DNA of 64,000 nt from Secundilactobacillus similis DSM 23365 = JCM 2765 (lineage in GTDB: Bacteria; Bacillota; Bacilli; Lactobacillales; Lactobacillaceae). The stretch lies in assembly GCF_001311075.1 (NCBI RefSeq), contig NZ_BBAD01000004.1:1-64000 (forward strand), given 5' to 3'. This document shows positions 19,941 to 28,700 of the stretch, piece after piece. The first letter of the stretch is position 1. Each line of letters starts with the position of its first letter. Position numbers and translations under genes: made by a program. The notes below the pieces were generated by a model. That model saw only the letters and a list, made by a program, of their open reading frames with translations. It had not been told where the DNA came from and ran no database searches.

Positions 19941-21221
19941 CTAATTAAACATCGCAGCAGCCAACAGTAGATTTAAAATGCTACTGATCCAGCCGAACGG
20001 TACACCAGTTTTCAAGAACTGTTTTACTTCCAACTGGTAGTTTTCAACGATCCATAAATTCCATGATTGGGTGATACAAGTAGAAATCGCAATCGAGACG
20101 CCAGGCACCAAGATTACGGCGAAGGCAAAGTATTGATTAAAGAAACCAGTAGCTGCTAATACGGCGGCAGTGGCAGAACCGGCGCCCCAAACCATTAAGG
20201 GTCCCCGGAATAGTGCCAGTGGTGCTAAGATACCGAATGCGATTGCTAAGACCCATGGATTATGAGGAACGATGGCTTGAAGAATGCCACTAAAGCGGGC
20301 CGTGTTTTTTACAGCCGCAGCACTGAACATGGTTAGAAAAAGTAACATGATGATCAATCCTGAAATGTCGGTAATCGCTTGTTTGATAGTGTCGTTGATA
20401 ATTTTCATGGCACTTTTATAACTCTTTAGTTTGCCAGTAATTAATAGGACTAAGAAGATGGAAATCATTAATGCCGGAATGGGCTGCCATTGAAAGGCTA
20501 AGTTCATGAAAACTGGAAAAATAGGTAAGATATACGCAATTTTGGGTACTCTTTTTTTGTCTGGTTCGGTAGACGTTGCAGCTTCAGATGGTGCTTCGTT
20601 TTTATGAATTGACTTTGCGTGTAAGAGAATAAAGACAACAACGACCAGCATTTGAATGAACATTGCAGAGAATCCGTAAGTCAGGTATTTGGCACCGTAA
20701 ATGACTTTAGGAAAGAATAATTGCAGTTGCTTGATAATTACAATGTTGACGTACATTGGTGCGCCGATTGACATTACAAAAGCCGTAATAGCAACATTCT
20801 CAGATAATCCGAGAGATTCTAGAATGGGTAGCAGAATAACAGAGATTGCAATTACGGCGCCAACACCGTAAGAACTTGTAAAAATAAAAGCGGTTACAAA
20901 ACAAATCAGAATAGTAGCGGTGATTGGTCGTTTATAACTCACCTTAACAGTTTGCTCACTGATTTCGCCCGCGATGCCTGTATCTACTAACACGCGACCA
21001 AACCATGAACCAAAAACAATGACCATGATCGTTGAACCATAATCCAATGCAGGTTGTGAGAAGATATTGTTAATGGCCTCTTTATATGGGATGCCTCCGA
21101 TAACCGTCCATAGTAGCGCCATAACCAAAAATCCAATCATGATGTTACCACCACGCATAACAAAAATGATGAAGCCCACGAATGTGAGTAGTAATAATAA
21201 CCCGATGATGGTGTTTAACAT
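19941..21221 (-). CDS. GntP/ion-transporter-like permease, probable sugar-acid symporter
   Basis: Integral membrane protein of 426 residues with about twelve hydrophobic segments and a charged central loop (KNEAPSEAATSTEPDKKR). It belongs to the ion transporter superfamily (gluconate/dicarboxylate/citrate type); the exact family cannot be fixed by eye. First gene of a two-gene minus-strand transcript with the lactonase. Its position opposite an isomerase-dehydrogenase operon with a shared operator suggests uptake of the acid or lactone metabolised by that operon. AGGAGG lies before the ATG. Confidence 0.78.
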   Translation of the reverse strand: MLNTIIGLLLLLTFVGFIIFVMRGGNIMIGFLVMALLWTVIGGIPYKEAINNIFSQPALDYGSTIMVIVFGSWFGRVLVDTGIAGEISEQTVKVSYKRPITATILICFVTAFIFTSSYGVGAVIAISVILLPILESLGLSENVAITAFVMSIGAPMYVNIVIIKQLQLFFPKVIYGAKYLTYGFSAMFIQMLVVVVFILLHAKSIHKNEAPSEAATSTEPDKKRVPKIAYILPIFPVFMNLAFQWQPIPALMISIFLVLLITGKLKSYKSAMKIINDTIKQAITDISGLIIMLLFLTMFSAAAVKNTARFSGILQAIVPHNPWVLAIAFGILAPLALFRGPLMVWGAGSATAAVLAATGFFNQYFAFAVILVPGVSIAISTCITQSWNLWIVENYQLEVKQFLKTGVPFGWISSILNLLLAAAMFN

Positions 21222-21257
21222 AGCTAGTCCTCCTTAACTGGGTGTCTTTTATCGTTA

Positions 21258-21277
21258 AGGAAACCGGTAAACCTAAA
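21258..21277. promoter_or_regulatory. LacI-family operator, left copy
   Basis: AGGAAACCGGTAAACCTAAA with a central ACCGGT palindrome. It starts ten bases downstream of the minus-strand -10 box of the transporter and is identical over 20 bases to 21549-21568. Confidence 0.75.
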
Positions 21278-21287
21278 AAGTAACTTT

Positions 21288-21317
21288 AGTATACAGGATA
21301 ACTTTGCTCACTGTCAA
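21288..21317 (-). promoter_or_regulatory. Promoter of the transporter-lactonase transcript
   Basis: On the minus strand TTGACA (21317-21312) and TATACT (21293-21288) with an 18-base spacer. Confidence 0.75.
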
Positions 21318-21511
21318 ACATAAATTTAAAAATTAATCATTTTGCTTGTTTGGTAGAGGTGGTTAGTTTATCGAAAAGGCCGCAATTGCCAGCGCCTTTA
21401 AAGTGAAAAAGGCTGAATATATCGATGTTATTAATAAATTGAACCGCCTCAATTAGCGGACATATTATAGGAACACTGGCGTTAATTGATGATTAGCAGA
21501 CGAAAAAAGCG

Positions 21512-21539
21512 TTGACTTTTACGGTTAGATGATTATGAT
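21512..21539 (+). promoter_or_regulatory. Promoter of the isomerase-SDR-dehydrogenase operon
   Basis: TTGACT (21512-21517) and TATGAT (21534-21539) with a 16-base spacer. The operator begins ten bases downstream. Confidence 0.7.
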
Positions 21540-21548
21540 TGTCACTGT

Positions 21549-21568
21549 AGGAAACCGGTAAACCTAAA
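21549..21568. promoter_or_regulatory. LacI-family operator, right copy
   Basis: Same 20 bases as 21258-21277, 291 bp away on the same strand. It lies directly downstream of the plus-strand promoter, a position suited to repression. Confidence 0.75.
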
Positions 21569-21625
21569 GAGCAATCGACTTCCTAAATTGCCACATTTAG
21601 ATCATCAGATAAGGAGTGACACTTC

Positions 21626-22366
21626 ATGACACAACCATTACTTGTACTTAACACGCTCGTACTTCAAGCAGAACACAATCAGGGAAAATCACAGCTTGAA
21701 CTAGTCAAGCAACTCTTAGCAACCGATTGTCACGCGATTGAGCTACGCCGAGAATTCGGCGATGGGTCATTAGCCGAATTGGACGCCCTAAATGCACTTC
21801 GTTTACAGCATCAGCTAGTTTACTTTTATTCAGTTCCAGAGAACCTTTTTATTAACCAGCAATTGAACCCGCAATTATTACAGATTATCGGGGAAGCCAA
21901 ACTTTTGGGTGCTAGTTATATCAAGATGACGTTGGGGGATTACGTTTCAGGTCAAGAATTTGATAGCCAACAATTGACTAGTATTTTACCGGCCAGCATC
22001 CATCTGAACTTGGAAAATGATCAAACGCAAGAACATACTGAACCAGAAAAATTAAAGGATTTCTTTGATCGATTTGATACCACTAAAATCAAAGTTGGCT
22101 TTGTAAACGACTTGGGAAACTGGATTTTTGTGAACCGAGATGCTGAAATGGCCACGAAAACATTACTGCCATACACTCGTTTCGTACATCTAAAGAGTTA
22201 CGTATTGAATGCGAAAGGACGGCCAGCAACCGTACCATTTGATCAAGGAGAACTTGATTGGCAAGCAGCATTACAGCAATTTGATTCATCATTACCAGTA
22301 GCATTGGAATATCCAACAACTTTAACTGCGTTACAGGATGATTTACGGATTTTAGGAGGCAATTAA
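21626..22366 (+). CDS. Sugar phosphate isomerase/epimerase (AP-endonuclease-2 TIM barrel)
   Basis: 246 residues of the xylose-isomerase-like TIM barrel superfamily. It has HAIELRREFGDG near the start, ASYIKMTLGD, IHLNLENDQTQ, VGFVNDLGNW and RFVHLKSYV, which carry the expected acidic and His metal ligands. Reaction unknown; relatives act on sugar acids, inosose or keto sugars. First gene of the LacI-controlled operon; AAGGAGTGA lies before the ATG; the SDR gene follows after one base. Confidence 0.82.
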   Translation: MTQPLLVLNTLVLQAEHNQGKSQLELVKQLLATDCHAIELRREFGDGSLAELDALNALRLQHQLVYFYSVPENLFINQQLNPQLLQIIGEAKLLGASYIKMTLGDYVSGQEFDSQQLTSILPASIHLNLENDQTQEHTEPEKLKDFFDRFDTTKIKVGFVNDLGNWIFVNRDAEMATKTLLPYTRFVHLKSYVLNAKGRPATVPFDQGELDWQAALQQFDSSLPVALEYPTTLTALQDDLRILGGN

Positions 22367-22367
22367 G

Positions 22368-23137
22368 ATGACGTTTAGTACCGATTATTTTCGTTTAGAT
22401 GGCAAGGTAGCACTCATTACTGGCGGCGCATCTGGCTTAGGTGCCAATTACACTAAGGCAATGCTGAAGTCAGGCGCGAAGGTATTTATTGTTAGTTATG
22501 ATCAACAAGGTTGGATCGAAACTCGGACATTTGCCACTGACAATAAGGCTGAAGTTCAATTTTTGGAACGAGACATCACGGAGGATGGCGCCGCAAAGGA
22601 CATTGTTAATGCGGTAATTGCGGCCTTTGGACGCTTAGATATTTTAATTAACAATGCTGGTATTCAAATTCGTAATGAATGGCAGAATTTCAAGGATGCT
22701 GACTGGCAACGAGTAATCAATTTAAACTTGAGTGCGACTTACTATCTGGCGCATGAGGCGGCAATCAAAATGGCGGCTCAAGGTTCTGGCAAAATTATTA
22801 ACGTTGGATCTATGCAATCGTTTAGAGCGGGGAAATACATCTTTCCCTACACTGCCAGCAAACATGGGGTCGTTGGTTTGACTAAGGCCTATGCGGATGC
22901 GCTTGCCAAGGACAATATTCAAGTCAATGCGATTGCACCAGCTACATTGATACGCCGATGACAAAGGCACTTCAAAATAATCCAGAACGAAATACGGAAA
23001 TTTTAGCCCATATTCCAGCGGGTCACTGGGCGAATCCATCGGAACTGATGGGGACCATGGTTTTTTTGGCGAGTCGGGCTTCTGATTATGTGACTGGGGT
23101 TACGGTGCCAGTCGATGGTGGCTATTTATTACGATAG
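22368..23137 (+). CDS. SDR oxidoreductase, gluconate 5-dehydrogenase-like (frame break near 22947)
   Basis: Classical short-chain dehydrogenase. TGGASGLGANY is the NAD(P)-binding motif, NNAGI follows, and the catalytic set is Ser (VGSMQSF) with YTASKHG (YxxxK). The frame breaks at TT 22947-22948, where TTT restores APATFDTPMTKAL; the corrected protein has 256 residues and ends VDGGYLLR, as in the family. Likely oxidises or reduces a sugar acid between the isomerase and the 2-hydroxyacid dehydrogenase steps; direction and substrate are inference. Confidence 0.85.
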
Positions 23138-23149
23138 GGGGAATTTTTA

Positions 23150-24097
23150 ATGACAAAAACAGTTGCGATTCCAGCCGGCTTAGCTCAGGTTGGCAAAGAC
23201 TACTTAACAAAACATGGCGCACGATTAGTTGAATTACCACAGCAGGATGAAGCTACGATCCTTAAGCAGGCTGCTAATGTGGACGGTATGATCTTGATGA
23301 CCGATCCTTTCAGCAATGCGGCTGCTCAGCAGATGCCTAATTTAAAGGTAATCGCCCGGCACGGTGTTGGATATGATAATTTGGACGAAGATTTTTGGGG
23401 AGAACAGGGTGTTTGGGTAACGATTACACCTAATGCGAATGCGGGGACGGTCGCAGAAACAACATTAGCTGAAATTTTAGACGTTTCGAAACGACTTTCC
23501 GCTAACACGGCAGCGATGCGGCGGGGTGATTTTAGTTACAAAAGTCGCCATATGGGGTTTGATCTTGCTGGGAAAACGCTCGGCATCATGGGATTTGGCC
23601 GAATTGGTCAGGCGTTAGCTAAACTAGTGAGTGGATTAGGGATGGAAATCTTGATTTACGATCCATATGTTGAATCTACTGAAGTGGGCGAGCTTGTTAC
23701 CCGAAGTACGTTGTTAACGGAGTCAGATATCATTACGTTACACATGGCCGTTACACCAGCCAATACCCGTGGCATTGGCGAACATGAATTTGGTCAAATG
23801 AAAAACGATGCTGTTTTAATTAATTTAGGTCGGGGTGCGCTAGTTGATCAAATTGCTTTAGTAGATGCATTGCGCACCCATACGATTGGTGGTGCGGCGC
23901 TGGATGTTTTCGATGAAGAACCATTGCCACTGACCAGTCCGTTTTACCAGTTAGATAATGTCTTGTTAACACCGCACATTGCGTCTAATACGACACAATG
24001 TATGAATCGAATGGCATTAGATTCGGCTAAAGAAGTCATTCGGGTTTTAAATGGGAAAGCACCAGAATGGCCAGTTAATACGGTGAAGGGGGCGTAA
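23150..24097 (+). CDS. D-isomer-specific 2-hydroxyacid dehydrogenase
   Basis: NAD(P)-dependent dehydrogenase of the phosphoglycerate/hydroxypyruvate dehydrogenase family, 315 residues. Features: GIMGFGRIGQALA Rossmann motif, the Arg in NLGRGALVD, a Glu in DEEPLP and the catalytic His in LTPHIASNT. It acts on a 2-keto acid or D-2-hydroxy acid. It follows the SDR by 12 bases and sits in a sugar-acid context, so reduction of a 2-keto sugar acid is plausible. GGGGG ribosome site. Confidence 0.88.
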   Translation: MTKTVAIPAGLAQVGKDYLTKHGARLVELPQQDEATILKQAANVDGMILMTDPFSNAAAQQMPNLKVIARHGVGYDNLDEDFWGEQGVWVTITPNANAGTVAETTLAEILDVSKRLSANTAAMRRGDFSYKSRHMGFDLAGKTLGIMGFGRIGQALAKLVSGLGMEILIYDPYVESTEVGELVTRSTLLTESDIITLHMAVTPANTRGIGEHEFGQMKNDAVLINLGRGALVDQIALVDALRTHTIGGAALDVFDEEPLPLTSPFYQLDNVLLTPHIASNTTQCMNRMALDSAKEVIRVLNGKAPEWPVNTVKGA

Positions 24098-24099
24098 CT

Positions 24100-24360
24100 A
24101 TGGCGACCCAACGTACTCAGATAGATGCCAATCAGTTTGCGTATACTGCACTAAATACGATACATTTTCGAGACTGCGACAATTATGAACGCCAGTTAAA
24201 AGAACGACTTACGGTTTTTTTGATGGCTAAATATCTGATCGATGATTTCAATGATCTCGAAAATCGAACATTTGATGGAACGAACAATAACGATGTTGCT
24301 TTATCAAAGCTAGGTTTTGACGAATTACTGAAGAAAATTGAAACGTTAAATCAGTATTAG
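24100..24360 (+). CDS. Small conserved-context protein of unknown function
   Basis: 86 residues, acidic and probably helical (ERQLKERLTVFLMAKYLIDD), without signal peptide, membrane segment or metal motif. I do not recognise a family. It starts two bases after the dehydrogenase stop with AAGGGGG upstream, so it is very likely translated as part of the operon. It may be an accessory or regulatory subunit, but nothing in the sequence shows this. Confidence 0.6.
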   Translation: MATQRTQIDANQFAYTALNTIHFRDCDNYERQLKERLTVFLMAKYLIDDFNDLENRTFDGTNNNDVALSKLGFDELLKKIETLNQY

Positions 24361-24384
24361 GGTTATGGTGCATGCTTGATGATG

Positions 24385-24401
24385 GGGTAGCGGTTTCCTA
24401 A
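24385..24401. promoter_or_regulatory. Possible degenerate LacI operator upstream of the regulator gene
   Basis: On the minus strand the sequence reads TTAGGAAACCGCTACCC, sharing AGGAAACCG and the following TA with the operators at 21258 and 21549. It lies just upstream of a TATAAT (24417-24422). Suggests autoregulation. Confidence 0.4.
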
Positions 24402-24443
24402 CATTGCGATTCAGCGTATAATTAAGCAAACAAGTTAACCGAG

Positions 24444-25466
24444 GTGAGCACCATTAACGCAAAAAAGACGACACCAACTATCAATGATATTGCTAAGTTA
24501 ACAGGGGTTTCAAAGACGACGGTCTCACGGTACTTGAATGGACGTTACGGGAAAATGTCTGCAGAAACTCGTGCTAAAATTACTCAGGCAATCACGGAAA
24601 CCGGGTATCATGTGAACCGACAAGCTCAAGCGATTACTAAAAAGCAGACTTTTGTGATTGGGGTTATCGTGGCTGACGTGGAAAACATTTTCTCGTCGAT
24701 GCTTTTTAAAGGTGCGGACGCCGTCTTTGAAAATCAGCAATATCAGCTAATGCTGATGAATTCAGATAACTCAATTGCTCGAGAACGGTCACAAATCGAA
24801 CGTTTATTAAGCTTAAGAGTGGACGGTTTGATTTTGCAACCCATGAGTAAACGAGCTGCAGATTATCAGATTTTATTGGATAATCACGTTCCAACCGTGA
24901 TGGTAGATCGCCAAGTTGATCAGTTAAACTGGCCCATGGTCGTTACTGATAACTACCATTATTCCAAGTTATTGGTAGACTACATGATTCGATTACGCTA
25001 TCAAAAAGTGATCGTTGTAAGTGAAGCTGTTGATGATAATACAGCTCGGCAATCTCGTTACCATGCCGTGCAGGATAGCTGCGAAAAGCAGGGAATTCCC
25101 TTCGAATTGATTGAGATTGATTCGACAATAAGCGACGAAAAGTTGTATACCCAACTGGTGGCTGCTACGGATGATCTTCAATTAAAAGCTGCAGTTTACG
25201 CACTAAAGGGCACTTTATTAATGCGAATCGTTCATATCTTATCAACGTATTCAGTTGAGGTGCCGCAATCACTAGGGTTAGCCGCATTCGATGATTGGGA
25301 TTGGGCAACTTTAACAACGCCTCAAATTACCACGATTCAGCAAAATCCACAGTTAATGGGGCAACGGGCTGCAGAGGTGTTGTTGACGACATTGTCCGAA
25401 CCGGATACAACGCCGACGACCGTGCAAGTACCTAGTGAATTTATTGTGCGACAGTCACTGATTTGA
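24444..25466 (+). CDS. LacI family transcriptional regulator
   Basis: 340 residues. N-terminal helix-turn-helix TINDIAKLTGVSKTTVSRYLNG with the LacI hinge, then a periplasmic-binding-protein-like ligand domain (FVIGVIVADVENIFSSML; LGLAAFDDWDWATLTTPQITTIQQNP). It should repress the divergent sugar-acid operons through the AGGAAACCGGTAAACC operators. The GTG at 24444 lacks its own ribosome site. GAGGTG at 24441-24446 is ideally placed for an ATT at 24453 (six-base gap), giving INAKKTTPTINDIA; the true start is therefore uncertain. Confidence 0.88.
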   Translation: MSTINAKKTTPTINDIAKLTGVSKTTVSRYLNGRYGKMSAETRAKITQAITETGYHVNRQAQAITKKQTFVIGVIVADVENIFSSMLFKGADAVFENQQYQLMLMNSDNSIARERSQIERLLSLRVDGLILQPMSKRAADYQILLDNHVPTVMVDRQVDQLNWPMVVTDNYHYSKLLVDYMIRLRYQKVIVVSEAVDDNTARQSRYHAVQDSCEKQGIPFELIEIDSTISDEKLYTQLVAATDDLQLKAAVYALKGTLLMRIVHILSTYSVEVPQSLGLAAFDDWDWATLTTPQITTIQQNPQLMGQRAAEVLLTTLSEPDTTPTTVQVPSEFIVRQSLI

Positions 25467-25482
25467 TGTTCCGCGAGCAAAG

Positions 25483-25533
25483 TAATGACGGATTAGGTCA
25501 CTCGATTTAGGGCGACTTAATCCGTTATTTTTG
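25483..25533 (+). terminator. Terminator of the LacI gene/operon
   Basis: AATGACGGATTAGGTC pairs with GACTTAATCCGTTATT, followed by TTTTT. Confidence 0.8.
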
Positions 25534-25708
25534 ATTTCAAGCACTTGAAATAACCATGTTTTAGAAAAACGTACCTGACTGCTGATGTGCTTTTTAAAAA
25601 GTAAGACGTCATTCAGCTTGAATGATGAAAAAAATGTTAAACTCTGGTTGTCTATAAGTGGCAATAGTTGGGATAATGTCAGCATGAGCGACTTTGGAGG
25701 GGATTGAG

Positions 25709-28700
25709 ATGGAAACAAAGACGCATTTTAAAATGTATAAGGACGGTCGACGATGGGTTGTTGCGGGAATAACAACGATGGCAGTAGGACTGACAATTGG
25801 GTTAACACCAATGAAAATTGCGCACGCAGCTACTCCGGCGGAGACATCGGTGGGCATGATAACGAGTACAACGGCTTCAACTCAAGTGTCAACTTTAAGC
25901 GACGTACAACCAGATTCGGGATCGAGTGATGATTTGACACAGGCGACCCCAACGATACCAACAGAAGCGCAATCGGTAACCGTAGCACCAGAACAATCAG
26001 GGATAACGGTAGCGCCTAGTGATGAACAAATTGCCAATTCTGCAGAATTACCATCATTAGCTAATGATGATCAGACTCAATCGCAACCTGTACCGGTAAC
26101 GATCAGCGATAATCGCGCGAAATCGGCAACTAACAACCCGGTCACGGCTGATTTGCTACGTGAGACCACCACGGCGCAACCTGTAGCCGCTGAAGCGCAA
26201 GCGCCAGTTGAAGCTCAAGCTGATGACGTCCAAAACGTAACGGCGACCGAGAATCTAGCTGACTCGCCATCAGCATCAACCACGTCAACTGAGTTAACGA
26301 ACGTCGTTAAGGCAACTAATCTATTTAACGTCCCCAAGGTTGGTAATCTTCAGTGGAGTTTCAAAAACCCAAGTTTAAGTGAAGTCATCGGTCAAAATGC
26401 CTGGCAGGGGGCGGACTATGCGGCAGGTATTACGACAACTGCCAAGGGAATCGATCCGAAAACCGGTCAGTTGTATCTTGATGAATGGATGCCGGATGAA
26501 ATCTTCCAGTATTTTCTTTACACCAACAACTACACGGACCAGTACGCGAGTTTTGCTACATTTCGTTCTCAATTTACCAAGGATGCGTTAGCACAAATGA
26601 CGACGTTTGCCTCCTCTGAAGCGGCACAACACGTTGGTACCTATCAAAATTTAAGCAGCCTGACAAATTATACGGCGTTAATGAGTATGGGGTCATTAGA
26701 AGGCTTACAGTATGCGACGAATTTAACCTCAATTGACCTTCATCCATCGACTGATATTAGCCAAGAAGTTTTTGGCAATATCGCTCAGAATGGCAATCTT
26801 TGGGATATTTCAGCGCTAGCGACGTTGACGAAATTACAAACGGTGACCATTTCAACGTTTTCAATCACGGATATTTCGGCATTAGCGGATAAACCAGAAT
26901 TGACGCGTGTTGACTTGATGTATAACCAAATTTCAGATATTTCGCCGCTAGCAACGGACGCTAAATTGAGTCCGAAGTCAACTTACTTAAGATTCCAACA
27001 CCTTTTGCTAACGCCAATTACGCTGAGCACTGGCACGACGACTTACACAACGCCATCATTTATTGTTAAAAATCTCCAGGGTAATAACGTACCAGTTTTA
27101 GCATTTGATCCTAAATCAGACGAGTATCCAAGTTTGTTTCCAAGTACGGCAGACGGTGGCAACTTGGATGATGTGACACTCAGCTGGTCCAATATTTTGC
27201 CTGATACGACAACTAATTATGGTAGCTTTACCACAACTTGGTCCGATATGAGTGCTAATTTTGAAGGTTGGATCATTCAACCCTATACGCTGAAAGATGG
27301 TATTGGCAACGTTACGGTTAATTATCAGCTGTTACAAGCGGATGGTCAGCAGCTTTCGGTTTACCCGACATCGGTGTTAGCAGGAAATGTGGACGCGGCG
27401 TTTGATCTGAACACTGATGCAACGGTTGCTCAGGCGTTGCGGGTAATTATGGGTGATAAGGGATTGGATTTCTCCGGCGTTATCTTGACCGGTAGTGGTC
27501 AAAATAGTGACTATCTCGCCAATAACGGTCTAGCAGAACGGGTTGGCCTAACTGGCACTTATACGGCGGATGGGCAAACGCTCGCGATTTTATTCCTAAA
27601 AAGGTGGCAGGTACAGGCTAACTACGGCGTGCTTTCCGCGGATGGTGGTTCAGCATCCGCAATTATGAGCGACGATGGTCAACCGCTCCAGCAGACCATT
27701 AACGGTAACCTTTCAACGCCGATTGCGCTACGTGGGGTTAACGGCATTGTTGCCGATTTGCCTGGCTATATTTTTGCGGGGGTTGAGGTGAGTTCGGCAG
27801 GTAGCGGTTGGACGCCACTACCTGCCGATGCCAATCAAGTCCCGTTCATTGATGGCAATCAAAATGTCTTAGTGCTGTATCGAGTTGCCCAAACAGCAAC
27901 GGTGAACTACATTGATGAAACTACCGGGCAACTGCTAAAAGCGGTAACGGCGACGGATGACCCAACGCTGATTGGACTTGCTGGGGCTACGAGTTTATAT
28001 CGTAGTCAGGATCAGATTGCGGTGTATGAACAGCAGGGGTACCAACTCATTAGTGATGCGACGCAGGATGCTGACGGGCAATCGCTGATTGTTTTTGGGG
28101 ATACTGGTCAACCGGTGACATACCAAGTTAAGTTGGCGCACACCTACCAAACGGAATCGGTTCAAACGGTGACTCGGACAATTAATTACGTGAATAAGAG
28201 TGGGCAAGTCATCGCCGCCCCCAAAACCCAATCGGTAACCTTTGTGACGGTGATTGATCAAACGACCCCATCGGCTTCGGGGACGAATTACTACTATTTG
28301 GGGGCGATGCAACAAGCGCCAACTTTAACGGCAACCGGTCAGCCAAGTGACACTAACTGGATTCAAGGCGATAGCGGAATGTTTACCAACGTTACTAACC
28401 CAACCATCCCGACCTATGAAGTCGTTGAAACGACGGCTGCTGATCAGAATTTAACGCAAATGATCGCAAAATCCGTAACAATACAAGACGGTAATTCTGT
28501 TGAAACGGTGACGTACAACTTCATCCAGGGCCAGGTCGGTGAAATTCCAGCAACAACGATTCTCACGATTATCCCCGTTGATCAAACTGGACAGAAACTG
28601 CAAGAACCAAGTGTTCAAAGCGGTTCGCAAAATACCGATTTTATGGTAACGGCACCTGAAATTGATGGTTATCGGTTAGTTGATCCGCAGCAAGCAATCG

